A DNA stretch of 64,000 nucleotides from Nioella nitratireducens (GCF_001879715.1 NZ_MNBW01000013.1:62001-126000); one strand, 5' to 3'. Shown: positions 34,976 through 44,659, counted from the stretch's first letter. Notes: generated by a model not told the origin, from the sequence alone. Numbers and translations are program-made.

Positions 34976-36343
34976 TTGCCCCAGATACACAACAGACAAA
35001 GTGCTTTGCCCAGTCAATTCCGCCCCGCTCGCGGCGGGGGCATCCTCGCGCGTCCTCTGCGAGGCGCGCTTTGCCTTGTCCTGCCAGTGCTCATCGTGTT
35101 GTCCGGCCCTGTTGCGGCCCAAACCCCGGAAACCGAACCGGCCGCCGTCGCCGCCGTCCGCGCCGAGCTGGCGGGCCTTTCCGAGCGGATTTCGCCAAGT
35201 TTGGCCCCGGCCCGGATCAGGGTCCGCCTGTCGCATTCCTTCAGCGTTCACGACATCGCATTTTCGGAGCGCTACCTCGATAATTGGAGCACGCTGCTGC
35301 AAGACCGTTGGAGCCAGTATGACCTGTTCTATGCCACCCAGGCCGAGGTTCTGAATGACTGGTCGCTTGCTGTTGCGACCGGCGCCGTTACCCAAACCGA
35401 GGCCGAGACCGTTCTGTCACAGGCGCTGGAGCGCGTGCAGACCGTGGCGGCGGCAATGCCGGGTTGGCAGGATGACGACGTTTCCCGCCTGACCGACCGC
35501 GCCGCTTGGACGGATATGGCGCAAGAGGTCGGCTGTTGTGATGCGCTTTATTATCACGCACTCGACGAGGCCGACAGCGTTTGGGCCGCATCCGACAGCC
35601 CCGACCCCTCGGCCATCGCTGCCTTGCAGTTGGTGCCGACCCCCAACATTCCGGGTCTGCCCGACAGCCATCCGGCGGCGAGCGCCTATTCGTGGCTGGC
35701 GGCACGGGCGCAAGGGCTTGAACAGCAGGGCGACGGTGCCGCTGCAGACCGGCGCGCGCTGGTCGTCGAGGCCGAGCTGCTGGTGCGCTTGTTCGGATTG
35801 CCGGACGGGGTGACCCTGCCCGTGGGGCTTGACCGGATCGCGTCCGAGGAATGCCTGTCCGCGCAACCCGTGGCGCCGCTGCTTCGCCTGGCCGCCCTTA
35901 CCGAGCAGGGGCCGCTGCGGGACCAGTTGATGACCCGTGCGCAAAACCGGCTTGAGGCGCAGGCCGCTTTTCTGGAAACGCAGTCCCACGCCAGCGTGGC
36001 AGCGGTCGCGCCGATGATTTTGGCTGAGGATATGGTTGGGCCGGGCGCGGCGGAAGGGGGCGAGAACGCGCCACCCACAGCGCCCGACATGGCGATCACG
36101 GCAGATGTGCCGCCCGCATCCCAACCGTCGGCTGTTGCGGCCGCGAATACGCCAGAGGCCCTGATCGGCCACCTCTCGTCCGGTAACCTGGACAGTGGCG
36201 CCTTGATGCGCCTTGCCGACGCCGCCGAAGCGTTCGAGGCGGGCTTTGCCCCCGGCGATACGCTTGGTCTCCTGCGCAGTCTCGGCACCTTGCCAGAGGC
36301 CCCGGCCACGAACTTTCGCACCATGCAGGCCACCGGCAACTAG
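34976..36343 (+). CDS. Uncharacterised exported protein
   Basis: About 455 residues; no family recognised. A signal peptide is likely (LRGALCLVLPVLIVLSGPVAAQ). The mature part is Ala-rich, mainly helical, and carries a Cys pair (VGCCDALYYH) and a Pro/Ala/Thr-rich low-complexity segment (about 345-390). The only in-frame starts after the upstream stop at 34931 are TTG codons (34976, 35006), and neither has a good ribosome-binding site. An ATG at 34959 lies in another frame. The true start is therefore uncertain, or the 5' end carries a frameshift. Confidence 0.7.
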   Translation: MPQIHNRQSALPSQFRPARGGGILARPLRGALCLVLPVLIVLSGPVAAQTPETEPAAVAAVRAELAGLSERISPSLAPARIRVRLSHSFSVHDIAFSERYLDNWSTLLQDRWSQYDLFYATQAEVLNDWSLAVATGAVTQTEAETVLSQALERVQTVAAAMPGWQDDDVSRLTDRAAWTDMAQEVGCCDALYYHALDEADSVWAASDSPDPSAIAALQLVPTPNIPGLPDSHPAASAYSWLAARAQGLEQQGDGAAADRRALVVEAELLVRLFGLPDGVTLPVGLDRIASEECLSAQPVAPLLRLAALTEQGPLRDQLMTRAQNRLEAQAAFLETQSHASVAAVAPMILAEDMVGPGAAEGGENAPPTAPDMAITADVPPASQPSAVAAANTPEALIGHLSSGNLDSGALMRLADAAEAFEAGFAPGDTLGLLRSLGTLPEAPATNFRTMQATGN

Positions 36344-36367
36344 GGCCGGGGGGGGCTGCGCGGCCTG

Positions 36368-36757
36368 TCAGTCGGCCAGTCCCTCGGCCAACCAAGCCCG
36401 CGCGCCCGCCTCGTCGTCCAGGCCGAAAGAACGGATTTCCAGATTGGGAACCAGAAAGCTCTCGACCGCGGCGAGGTTGCGCATCCAGCCGTCGCCGGTC
36501 AGCACCGCCACCCGGTCGACCTTGCGGATCATCGCCATCAACTGCACCCAGTGGCGCAGTTCGACCCCGATCGCCCCGAGCGAGGGCCATTCGACACCCT
36601 CGGCGCGCAACAACATGCCGCCATGGTTCATGTCCTTGACCACGGGCACCAGCATGTCCAGCGCCACCTCCATCGAGACGGAATCCATGGCGCCGGTGGC
36701 CTCCATCACCACAAGGTTGGGCGACTCGAGCTCGGCGGTAAAGGTGGGTTGGGTCAT
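36368..36757 (-). CDS. SpoIIAA-like (STAS-fold) protein
   Basis: 129 residues. The pattern of a beta strand ending in an acidic site (LRAEGVEWPSLGAIGVELRHW) followed by RKVDRVAVLTGDGWMRNLA and IRSFGLDDEAGARAWL matches the SpoIIAA-like family (PF11964 type). These small cytoplasmic proteins have a STAS-like or lipid-binding fold and no fixed function. Adjacent erpA is on the same strand, with 87 bp between them. Confidence 0.8.
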   Translation of the reverse strand: MTQPTFTAELESPNLVVMEATGAMDSVSMEVALDMLVPVVKDMNHGGMLLRAEGVEWPSLGAIGVELRHWVQLMAMIRKVDRVAVLTGDGWMRNLAAVESFLVPNLEIRSFGLDDEAGARAWLAEGLAD

Positions 36758-36844
36758 GGCTGCTTTCCTGTTGTTGCTATTGGCGACCCTGCGCCGGTCG
36801 CGGCGGCCTTGCCTTGATCCGGGTCAAACGCACGGTCCTTGCCG

Positions 36845-37174
36845 CTACATCGAAAAGGACGTGCCGCAGCCACAAGACGAGGTCGCATTGGGGTTGTCGA
36901 TGGTGAACCGCGCGCCGATCAGTTCCTCGGAAAAGTCGATCACGGCCTCGGACAGGAAGGGAAGCGACACGGAATCGACGACGACCTTTTGCCCATCACG
37001 TTCCAAGACAAGGTCATCTTCGGCCGGGTCATCCAGAGTGATATCGTATTGAAACCCGGAACACCCGCCGCCCTCTACAGCGACGCGCAGCGCCTTGCCC
37101 CCGCCCGAGGCCGCGTTGATTTCGGCGATCCGGGCAAAGGCGCGGTCGGTGACTTTGGGTGGCAGGGTCAACAT
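36845..37174 (-). CDS. erpA: Fe-S cluster insertion protein, IscA/ErpA family
   Basis: 109 residues. The three conserved cysteines of A-type carriers are present: GGGCSGFQY and SSCGCGTSF at the C terminus. It receives clusters from the scaffold and passes them to target enzymes, relevant to the Fe-S-rich nitrate reductase and molybdenum hydroxylase in this window. ErpA and SufA cannot be separated with certainty by eye. Divergent from dgt across 197 bp. Confidence 0.93.
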   Translation of the reverse strand: MLTLPPKVTDRAFARIAEINAASGGGKALRVAVEGGGCSGFQYDITLDDPAEDDLVLERDGQKVVVDSVSLPFLSEAVIDFSEELIGARFTIDNPNATSSCGCGTSFSM

Positions 37175-37371
37175 GGGTCGGCAGGTCCTGAAAGTGGTCT
37201 CGCGTCTTGGGCAAGATAGGCGCGTGGGGCAGGGGCCTCAAGGGGGCAGAGCATGGTCCATCCATCACAGGCGGGCGTCCCCCCTCGCCAGTGGGCGCGG
37301 CCACTGTTATAGCCTGCGGATAATTCCGGCCGTCAGAGCCGAGCGGACATCACAGCAGGAGACCGGGGCAC

Positions 37372-38514
37372 ATGATGGCAGAATATGCCTGCACAGCAGA
37401 GGGCAGCCGGGGGCGGCTGTGGCCGGAAGAAGAGAGCGCCTTTCGCGCGCCGTTTCAACGCGACCGCGATCGGATCATTCACGCCGGCGCCTTTCGCCGT
37501 CTCAAACACAAGACACAGGTGTTTGTCGAACATGAGGGCGACTATTTCCGCACCCGCTTGACCCATTCCATCGAGGTGGCACAGGTGGCGCGCACCATTG
37601 CCCGCGCCCTTGGCCTGAACGAAGACCTGACCGAAGCCGTGGCGTTGGCCCATGACCTTGGCCACACGCCTTTTGGCCACACCGGCGAGGACGCGCTGGA
37701 TGCGCTGATGGCACCCTTCGGCGGGTTCGACCACAACGCACAGGCATTGCGGATCGTGACGTCGCTTGAACGCAGCTATGCCTGTTTCGACGGGCTGAAC
37801 CTGACATGGGAAACGCTGGAAGGCATCGCCAAACATAACGGTCCGGTGGTGGGGGATCTGCCCTATGCCTTGGCCGATTACAACGCGCGGCACGACCTTG
37901 AATTGCACAGCCATGCCAGCGGCGAGGCGCAGGTGGCCGCGGTGTCGGACGACATCGCCTATAACAACCACGATCTGGCCGATGGCTTGCGGGCTGGGCT
38001 GTTCACCGATGCCGAGGCGGCGGAGCTGCCGATCGTGGGGGACGCCTATCGCGAGGTGGATCGGCTCTATCCCGGGCTGGACCGCAAACGCCGCCGCGCC
38101 GAGGCGCTGAGGCGGGTTTTCGGCGTGATGGTGTCGGACGTGATCGACGTCTCGCGCGCCCGACTGGCCGAGGCCGCACCCGAAAATGTCGAGGTTTTAA
38201 GGCATCTTGGCGTGCCGATGGTGCGCTTTTCCGACACCCTCTTTGGCCAGTTGAAGGAGATCCGGGCCTTCCTGTTTTCCCGCATGTATCGCGCGCCTTC
38301 GGTGGTCGAAATGCGCCGGCGGGTGACGATGGTGGTGGAGCAACTTTTCCCGCTGTTCATGGCGCGGCCGGAGTTGTTGCCGGAGGAATGGAAAGCGGAT
38401 GTAGAGGTTGCGCGGGACGAGACCGCGCGGGCGCGGCTGGTGTCGGACTATATCGCGGGAATGACGGACCGGTTTGCGTTGGAGCAGCACAAACTGCTCA
38501 GCAAAAACGCGTGA
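37372..38514 (+). CDS. dgt: dGTPase-like HD-domain triphosphohydrolase
   Basis: 380 residues. Releases triphosphate from dGTP (or other dNTPs) in the cytoplasm. The HD motifs are FRTRLTHSIEVAQVARTIA and VALAHDLGHTPFGHTGEDAL, with DDIAYNNHDLADGL further on. The N terminus RDRDRIIHAGAFRRLKHKTQVF is typical of the dGTPase type 2 subfamily. ATG at 37372 is followed by a second ATG; either may be used. Confidence 0.95.
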   Translation: MMAEYACTAEGSRGRLWPEEESAFRAPFQRDRDRIIHAGAFRRLKHKTQVFVEHEGDYFRTRLTHSIEVAQVARTIARALGLNEDLTEAVALAHDLGHTPFGHTGEDALDALMAPFGGFDHNAQALRIVTSLERSYACFDGLNLTWETLEGIAKHNGPVVGDLPYALADYNARHDLELHSHASGEAQVAAVSDDIAYNNHDLADGLRAGLFTDAEAAELPIVGDAYREVDRLYPGLDRKRRRAEALRRVFGVMVSDVIDVSRARLAEAAPENVEVLRHLGVPMVRFSDTLFGQLKEIRAFLFSRMYRAPSVVEMRRRVTMVVEQLFPLFMARPELLPEEWKADVEVARDETARARLVSDYIAGMTDRFALEQHKLLSKNA

Positions 38515-38570
38515 CAGGCCGAGGCGCGCGTGCTTGTCTTTTCCAGGCTTTGCTTGAAGGAGATTGACCG

Positions 38571-38975
38571 GTGATACGCATCTTGACGAGGGCCGCGCTG
38601 CTGGCCCTGATCCCCCTGACCGCCGCCGCGCAAGAGGTGCCGCAGGGACGCTTCGAGCTGGAAACATGCAGCGGAAACCCTTATAGCGATGGGGTTTTAG
38701 AGATCACGGGCCGTGAGATCCTGTTTTATGAAAGCGCCTGTTCCCTGTCCAACCCCGAGCCTGTGCGCGGGATGGAGGCAGCCTATTTGTGGGATGGGCA
38801 ATGTGCGGGGGAAGGCGAGAGCTGGACGGCGCGCTACCTGATCATGCCGGATTGGGAAAACGGCCTGGTCTTCGTGCAGGAGCATTGGGCGGCGACCTAT
38901 GCCTATTGCGGTCCGACGACTGCCCCGGCCCCATCCACCCCCTCATCCCCCGCGCCGGGGGGCGGCAGCAAGTAA
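38571..38975 (+). CDS. Small exported protein, family not recognised
   Basis: 134 residues with a clear signal peptide (LTRAALLALIPLTAAAQ) and start GTG at 38571 behind GAAGGAGA. The mature domain of about 100 residues has four cysteines (LETCSGNPY, YESACSLSN, WDGQCAGEG, YAYCGPT), probably two disulfides. It ends in a Pro/Ser/Gly tail. It follows dgt by 56 bp on the same strand and precedes a copy of the TGTAC repeat element. Function unknown. Confidence 0.75.
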   Translation: MIRILTRAALLALIPLTAAAQEVPQGRFELETCSGNPYSDGVLEITGREILFYESACSLSNPEPVRGMEAAYLWDGQCAGEGESWTARYLIMPDWENGLVFVQEHWAATYAYCGPTTAPAPSTPSSPAPGGGSK

Positions 38976-39011
38976 CGGGCGCAAAAGCCGCCAAAACAGA
39001 GGGGTGCCGCC

Positions 39012-39069
39012 GGTACACCGGGCGTACACCCCCTGTACACCCCCCGTGCATATGATTTGCCGATTTCGC
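39012..39069 (-). repeat. Composite TGTAC-repeat element, copy 2
   Basis: On the minus strand: an arm GCGAAATCGGCAAATCATA (39069 down to 39051), then TGCACGGGGGG, TGTACAGGGGG, TGTACGCCCGG and TGTACC with 11-bp spacing. The arm and the first three units match copy 1 (1648-1696) almost base for base. Relative to transcription both copies point the same way. This one begins 36 bp after the stop of the preceding gene and ends about 130 bp before the argS ATG. Confidence 0.75.
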
Positions 39070-39147
39070 CGCGCCTTTGGGCGCGCCGACCAGGGGGGGC
39101 GCTGCGCGTCTTGACCCGAGGACGACCTGCGGCTTGGCGCGGGGTGA

Positions 39148-39175
39148 TTGACCTCTGGCGCTTGCGTGGTAAACC
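39148..39175 (+). promoter_or_regulatory. Possible argS promoter
   Basis: TTGACC (39148-39153), 16 bp, TAAACC (39170-39175), followed 26 bp later by the argS ATG with AGGA at about 39190. Geometry is close to the rpmG promoter, but the -10 match is partial. Confidence 0.4.
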
Positions 39176-39201
39176 GCGCCCAACCAATCAGGACACCAGA
39201 C

Positions 39202-40932
39202 ATGACCCTTTTTGCCGATATCCGCGCGCTCGTGATCGAAAGCCTCGAAACGCTCTGTGCCGAGGGCGCGCTGCCCACCGGGCTGGACATGACCAATGTG
39301 GCCGTCGAACCGCCCCGCGATGCAGCGCATGGCGACATGGCGACCAATGCCGCGATGGTGCTGGCCAAGCCCGCCAAGATGAAGCCGCGCGACATTGCCG
39401 AGGCGCTGGCAGGCAAGCTGGCCGCCGACGCACGGGTCGAGACGGTGGACGTGGCGGGGCCCGGCTTTCTGAACTTGCGGCTGTCGGACGAAACGTGGCG
39501 TGGCGTGATCACGGCGGTCTTGTCGGCGGGCGACGCCTATGGCCGGTCCGAGATGGGGCAGGGGCAGAAGGTGAATGTCGAATTTGTCTCGGCCAACCCC
39601 ACCGGGCCGCTGCATGTGGGCCATACGCGTGGGGCGGTGTTTGGCGATGCACTGGCGAGTCTGCTGGATTTCGCGGGCCACGCGGTGACGCGGGAATACT
39701 ATATCAACGACGGCGGCGCGCAGGTCGATGTGCTGGCGCGGTCGGTCTACCTGCGCTACCTGGAGGCGCATGGGCAGGAGGTCGCGTTCGAGGATGGCAC
39801 CTATCCGGGCGATTACCTGATCGAGGTCGGGGAAAACCTGAAAGCCAAGGTGGGCGAGGCTTATATCGGCAAGCCGGAATCCGACTGGCTGGTCGCGGTG
39901 CGCGACTTTGCCACCGACGCGATGATGGAGTTGATCCGCGCGGACCTGTTGGCGCTTGGCGTGAAGATGGATGTCTTTTATTCCGAGAAGTCGCTTTATG
40001 GCACCGGTCGGATCGAAGCGGCCATCGAGGATCTGGAGGGCAAGGGCCTGATCTACAAGGGTGTGCTGGAACCGCCCAAGGGCAAGACGCCCGAGGATTG
40101 GGAACCGCGCGAACAGACCCTGTTCAAATCGACCGACTACGGCGACGACGTGGACCGGCCGATCATGAAATCGGACGGGGCCTGGACCTATTTCGCGCCG
40201 GATATCGCCTATCACTACGACAAGGTGCAGCGCGGCTTCGATCAGCTCATCGACATTTTCGGGGCCGACCATGGCGGCTATGTCAAGCGAATGAAGGCGG
40301 CCGTCTCGGCGCTGTCCGAAGGGCGTGTGCCGCTGGACATCAAGCTGACGCAACTGGTCAAGCTCTACAAGAACGGCGCACCGTTCAAGATGTCGAAGCG
40401 CGCAGGCACCTTCGTGACACTGCGCGACGTGGTCGAGATGGTGGGCCCGGACGTGACCCGCTTTGTCATGCTGACGCGCAAGAACGACGCCCCGCTGGAT
40501 TTCGATTTCGACAAGGTGCGCGAGCAGTCCAAGGAAAACCCGGTTTTCTACGTGCAATACGCCCATGCCCGGATCCGTTCGGTGCAGCGCAAGGCGGCTG
40601 AGGCGGGGATCGCGGCGGATGCGTCGGACCTGTCCAGCATCGCCCATCCGGCAGAGTTCGCGCTGGCCGCGAAACTGGCGGAATGGCCGCGGATCGTGGA
40701 AACCGCCGCCGCCGCGCATGAGCCGCATCGCGTGGCCTTTTACCTCTATGACCTTGCCAGCGACTTCCACGGGCTGTGGAACAAGGGCAACGCCGAGCCT
40801 GCGCTGCGGTTCCTGCAAGAGGACGATCCTGTTGCCTCGAAAGCAAAACTCGCCCTCATCGGTGCCGTTCAGGTTGTTATTTCCAACGGGCTTGGTATTC
40901 TTGGTGTGACGCCGGTCGAAGAAATGCGCTGA
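39202..40932 (+). CDS. argS: Arginyl-tRNA synthetase
   Basis: 576 residues. A class I synthetase. The N-terminal Add-1 domain (residues 1-120) is followed by [20 protein letters not shown] (HIGH equivalent HVGH). Further on are [18 protein letters not shown] and [18 protein letters not shown], then the DALR anticodon domain. The ATG at 39202 is preferred because the frame upstream lies over the promoter. It is followed by the SPOR protein gene 123 bp downstream, a common pairing with nagZ and scpAB in Rhodobacteraceae. Confidence 0.97.
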   Translation: MTLFADIRALVIESLETLCAEGALPTGLDMTNVAVEPPRDAAHGDMATNAAMVLAKPAKMKPRDIAEALAGKLAADARVETVDVAGPGFLNLRLSDETWRGVITAVLSAGDAYGRSEMGQGQKVNVEFVSANPTGPLHVGHTRGAVFGDALASLLDFAGHAVTREYYINDGGAQVDVLARSVYLRYLEAHGQEVAFEDGTYPGDYLIEVGENLKAKVGEAYIGKPESDWLVAVRDFATDAMMELIRADLLALGVKMDVFYSEKSLYGTGRIEAAIEDLEGKGLIYKGVLEPPKGKTPEDWEPREQTLFKSTDYGDDVDRPIMKSDGAWTYFAPDIAYHYDKVQRGFDQLIDIFGADHGGYVKRMKAAVSALSEGRVPLDIKLTQLVKLYKNGAPFKMSKRAGTFVTLRDVVEMVGPDVTRFVMLTRKNDAPLDFDFDKVREQSKENPVFYVQYAHARIRSVQRKAAEAGIAADASDLSSIAHPAEFALAAKLAEWPRIVETAAAAHEPHRVAFYLYDLASDFHGLWNKGNAEPALRFLQEDDPVASKAKLALIGAVQVVISNGLGILGVTPVEEMR

Positions 40933-41055
40933 GGCGAGCCCCGGACAAACCGGGGCGGCCAGAATATCAAGCGTAGACGGGCGAACGAGCAGGCTAAGAA
41001 AAGACCGGTGCGCCGCATTGGGCGGGCTGCCCGCGCCGGGGCAATGAGGGCAGGC

Positions 41056-42012
41056 ATGGCAGATATAGACTATTACGAGGAGTCCGCCCCGCGGTCAGAG
41101 GCCGAGGGGCATATTGGTGCGTCCGGTCTGGCGGTTGTCGTCAACTGGATCGGAGCGCTCTTGTCGGTGGCGCTGGTCGTGGGCCTGTCGGTCTGGGCCT
41201 GGCAACTGACGGTGCGCGACGTGTCCGGGGTGCCGGTGATCCGCGCGCTGCAAGGGTCGATGCGGGAACGCCCCGCCGATCCCGGCGGCACCATCGCCGA
41301 CCATCAGGGGCTGGCCGTGAACCGCATCAGCGAAGGGGCCGAAGCCGCGCCCGCGGCGGACCGGATCGTGCTGGCGCCTGCGCCGCTGGACCTTGAGGAA
41401 ATCGACCTGACCTCGGCCAGCCTGCCGGAAGATGCGACGCCCCCCACCGAGGGGACCAGCGAAGAAACGCTGGCCCTGATCGACCGACTGCTGGAGGAAG
41501 CCGTGCCGCTTGATCCGGTGATGGCAGCCGATGGGGGCAGCGCGCCTGCGGCCGTCGAGGCCGAGGTGGCGGCGCGCCCGGTGATCGACGTGATCCCCAC
41601 CACGGTGCCCGGTGTGGCCCGCTCGCCGCGCCCGCCGCTGCGGCCCGAGGATGTGGTGCAACTGGCCTCGGTCGGGGCGCCGGTGGCGAGCCTGACAGTG
41701 ACCTCGACCGCCTCGGCCGCGACGGATGACGTGACCGACCTCGACCCCGAGGCGCTGGCCAATGGCACCCGTCTGGTCCAGCTTGGGGCGTTTGACGATG
41801 CCGAGACGGCGCGCGCGGAATGGATGCGGTTGGCAGGGCTTTATCCCGATTTCTTCCGCGACAAGGACCGGGTGGTTCAGGCGGCGATGTCGGGCGGACG
41901 CGAGTTTTTCAGGCTGCGGGCGCATGGGTTTGACGACCTGTCCGATGCCCGCCGGTTCTGCACCGCGCTGAACGCGCAGGGCGCGCCCTGTATTCCCGTC
42001 ACGGTCCGGTAA
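41056..42012 (+). CDS. SPOR-domain inner-membrane protein
   Basis: 318 residues. A short cytoplasmic N terminus, one membrane span (VVNWIGALLSVALVVGLSVWAW, about residues 30-51), a long Ala/Pro/Glu-rich periplasmic linker, and a C-terminal SPOR domain (ANGTRLVQLGAFDDAETARAEW to the end). SPOR domains bind denuded peptidoglycan at division sites. The ATG at 41056 follows GGGCAGGC. nagZ starts 7 bp after its stop, so both work on the cell wall from one transcript. Confidence 0.9.
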   Translation: MADIDYYEESAPRSEAEGHIGASGLAVVVNWIGALLSVALVVGLSVWAWQLTVRDVSGVPVIRALQGSMRERPADPGGTIADHQGLAVNRISEGAEAAPAADRIVLAPAPLDLEEIDLTSASLPEDATPPTEGTSEETLALIDRLLEEAVPLDPVMAADGGSAPAAVEAEVAARPVIDVIPTTVPGVARSPRPPLRPEDVVQLASVGAPVASLTVTSTASAATDDVTDLDPEALANGTRLVQLGAFDDAETARAEWMRLAGLYPDFFRDKDRVVQAAMSGGREFFRLRAHGFDDLSDARRFCTALNAQGAPCIPVTVR

Positions 42013-42019
42013 GCGGCCC

Positions 42020-43039
42020 ATGTCCGATGCCCGGTCGGCGTGCATTCTTGGCTGTGCGGGCCTGTCCCTGTCCGATGGCGAGGCGCGCTTTTTCGCCGAG
42101 GTCGCGCCGGTCGGGTTCATCCTGTTTGCCCGCAATATCGAGACGCCCGACCAGATCCGCCGGTTGACCGACGCGTTGCGGGCGGCGGTTGGCTGGGATG
42201 CGCCGGTGTTCATTGATCAGGAAGGCGGTCGCGTGCAGCGGCTGCGCGGGCCGGTCTGGCGCGAGTGGTTGCCACCGCTGGAGCAGGTGGCCCGTGTCGG
42301 CGCCGGGTCGGCGGCGCGATCGATGTATCTGCGCAGTTACCTGATCGCGCGCGAGCATCTGGCGCTTGGAATCAATGGCAATTGCGCGCCGTGTGCCGAT
42401 ATCGCCCGGCCTGAAACCCACCCGTTCCTGCGCAACCGCTGTTATGGCGAGGACGCCGGGACGGTGGTGCGGATCGCGCGGGCCGTGGCCGAGGGGCTGG
42501 CGGATGCGGGCGTGGTCCCGGTGCTGAAGCATATTCCCGGCCATGGGCGCGGGACGCTCGACAGCCATCATGAGTTGCCCCATGTTTCGGCCCCGCGCGC
42601 GGTGCTGGAGGCCGAGGATTTTGCGGCCTTCAAGGCGCTGAACGATCTGGCGTGGGGAATGAGCGCGCACTTGGTCTTTGAGGCGATCGACCCGAGCGCG
42701 CCCGCGACCCTCAGCCCCGCGATGATGGGCGTGATCCGCGATGAGATCGGCTTTGACGGGCTGCTCATGACCGACGATATCTCGATGAACGCGTTGCCGG
42801 GGGATGTGGCCAGCCGGGCGGCGCGGGCGCGGGCGGCGGGCTGTGATGTGGTGCTGCACTGCAACGGCGATTTGCCGGAGATGCAGTCGGTGGCCCGCGC
42901 AGCGGGGGCGCTGGACGATGCGGCCTTGCGGCGGCTGGACCGCGCCCTTGCCAGCCGCCCCGCGCCGGTCGATGTGGATGAGGCGGCGGCGCTGGCCGAG
43001 CTGTCGGCGCTGTTGCGCCAAGGGACGCGCCCGGCTTGA
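42020..43039 (+). CDS. nagZ: Beta-N-acetylhexosaminidase (NagZ, GH3)
   Basis: 339 residues. Removes N-acetylglucosamine from anhydro-muropeptides during peptidoglycan recycling in the cytoplasm. GH3 motifs are FIDQEGGRVQRL, KHIPGHGRGTLDSHHELP and LMTDDISMNAL, where the aspartate is the nucleophile. There is no signal peptide. Functionally linked with the AmpD-like amidase at 15267, which acts later on the same substrates. Confidence 0.96.
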   Translation: MSDARSACILGCAGLSLSDGEARFFAEVAPVGFILFARNIETPDQIRRLTDALRAAVGWDAPVFIDQEGGRVQRLRGPVWREWLPPLEQVARVGAGSAARSMYLRSYLIAREHLALGINGNCAPCADIARPETHPFLRNRCYGEDAGTVVRIARAVAEGLADAGVVPVLKHIPGHGRGTLDSHHELPHVSAPRAVLEAEDFAAFKALNDLAWGMSAHLVFEAIDPSAPATLSPAMMGVIRDEIGFDGLLMTDDISMNALPGDVASRAARARAAGCDVVLHCNGDLPEMQSVARAAGALDDAALRRLDRALASRPAPVDVDEAAALAELSALLRQGTRPA

Positions 43040-43084
43040 CATTGCGCGCCATGCGCCGGACTTTAGGCGCCTTGGCTAGGATGG

Positions 43085-43891
43085 ATGATGTCGGACACAG
43101 CGGATCGACAAGACGACGATATGTGGGAAACCGTCGCCGAACGGCGCGCGGCGGAAGCGTTGATTGTCGATGTGGACGGGTTCGAGGGGCCGCTTGACCT
43201 GTTGCTGACGCTGTCGCGAACCCAGAAGGTGGACCTGCGCAAGATCTCGGTGCTGAAGCTGGCCGAGCAATATCTTGCCTTCGTTGAAAAGGCCCGCACC
43301 CTGCGCATCGAACTGGCCGCCGATTACCTTGTCATGGCGGCTTGGCTGGCCTTTCTGAAATCGCGGCTGCTGTTGCCGCCGGACCCGTTTGAAGACGGCC
43401 CCACGGGCGAGGAACTGGCTGCGCATCTGGCCTACCAGTTGGAGCGGTTGCAGGCGATGCGGGAAAAGGCGGCGCAATTGATGGCCCGCGACCGGTTGGG
43501 CCGCGACCGTTTTCAGCGCGGTATTCCCGAACAGATCGACACCGCGCGCACCGTGACCTACACCGCGTCGCTTTTTGACCTGATGCAGGCCTATGCGCGC
43601 CTGCGCACCCGCGATGATTTTCGGCCCTTCGTGCTGGATCGGGACTCGATTTACACCATGGAAGAGGCGCTGGACCGGATGCGTGGCATGATCGGCTATG
43701 GCGGCGACTGGGTCGATATCGCGTCTTTCATTCCCGATGGCTGGCGCCGTGACCCCAAGAAACGCCGTTCGGCCACCGCCGCCACGTTCGCCGCCTCGCT
43801 GGAACTGGTGAAGGCGGGCCGCGCCACCCTGCGCCAGAGCGACACCTTTGCCCCCATTCAGCTAAGACCGAGACTCCGAGATGAGCAGTGA
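43085..43891 (+). CDS. scpA: Segregation and condensation protein A (kleisin)
   Basis: 268 residues. The kleisin that bridges SMC heads in the SMC-ScpAB condensin. The N-terminal VDGFEGPLDLLLTLSRTQKVDL and KISVLKLAEQYLAFVEKA are diagnostic; the C-terminal winged helix interacts with SMC. ATG at 43085 or 43088. scpB starts inside its last codons (11-bp overlap), so they are coupled. Confidence 0.96.
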   Translation: MMSDTADRQDDDMWETVAERRAAEALIVDVDGFEGPLDLLLTLSRTQKVDLRKISVLKLAEQYLAFVEKARTLRIELAADYLVMAAWLAFLKSRLLLPPDPFEDGPTGEELAAHLAYQLERLQAMREKAAQLMARDRLGRDRFQRGIPEQIDTARTVTYTASLFDLMQAYARLRTRDDFRPFVLDRDSIYTMEEALDRMRGMIGYGGDWVDIASFIPDGWRRDPKKRRSATAATFAASLELVKAGRATLRQSDTFAPIQLRPRLRDEQ

Positions 43892-44570
43892 TCCCGCCCC
43901 CGAAGAGCGGCCGAACGAGCGGTCCGAGCAGGAAAGCAGCCTGTTTCAGGCGCCGCCGCTGGCCGAGCAGGAACGAATGGTCGAGGCCATGCTGTTCGCC
44001 TCGGCAGAGCCGCTATCGACCGGCGAGATGCAGGACCGGATGCCGCATGGCTGCGATGCCGCCGAGGCGGTGCAGCTTTTGCGCAAACGCTATCAGGGCC
44101 GGGGGGTGAACGTGGTGCGCGTCGGCGATACATGGGCCATTCGCACCGCCGCCGACCTGGGCTTTCTGATGAGCCGTGAAACCTCCGAGACCCGCAAGCT
44201 CAGCCGCGCGGCGATCGAGACGTTGGCCATCATCGCCTATCATCAGCCATGCACCCGGGCCGAGATCGAAGAAATCCGCGGCGTGTCGGTCAGCCGGGGC
44301 ACGATTGATCTGTTGATCGAACTGGAGTGGATTCGCTTCGGTCGCCGCAAGATGACGCCGGGGCGGCCCGTGACCTATGTGGTGACGCCGGGGTTCCTTG
44401 ACCATTTCGGGCTGGAAACCCCGCGCGATCTGCCGGGGCTGAAGGAGTTGCGCGAAGCGGGGCTGTTGGACAATCGCCCGCCGCCGGGTATGATTCCCGG
44501 ACCGGAGGATGATGGTGAAGACGACAGCTTTGATCCCGCCCCCGATCAAGAGGATATGTTCGGTCCCTGA
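43881..44570 (+). CDS. scpB: Segregation and condensation protein B
   Basis: 229 residues. Two winged-helix domains: the first near MVEAMLFASAEPLSTGEMQ, the second near AAIETLAIIAYHQPCTRAEI, then EEIRGVSVSRGTIDLLIELEWI. The family motif RPVTYVVTPGFLDHFGL is clear. The C-terminal tail is acidic. Overlaps scpA by 11 bp. Confidence 0.96.
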   Translation: MSSDPAPEERPNERSEQESSLFQAPPLAEQERMVEAMLFASAEPLSTGEMQDRMPHGCDAAEAVQLLRKRYQGRGVNVVRVGDTWAIRTAADLGFLMSRETSETRKLSRAAIETLAIIAYHQPCTRAEIEEIRGVSVSRGTIDLLIELEWIRFGRRKMTPGRPVTYVVTPGFLDHFGLETPRDLPGLKELREAGLLDNRPPPGMIPGPEDDGEDDSFDPAPDQEDMFGP

Positions 44571-44659
44571 CCGGCGCGCCTCGGACGAATGCCGCAATTC
44601 TGCCGCAGAGTCGTGAGACACTTTCGCCGCGAGGCAGACCAGACAAAAAAGGCAGACAG

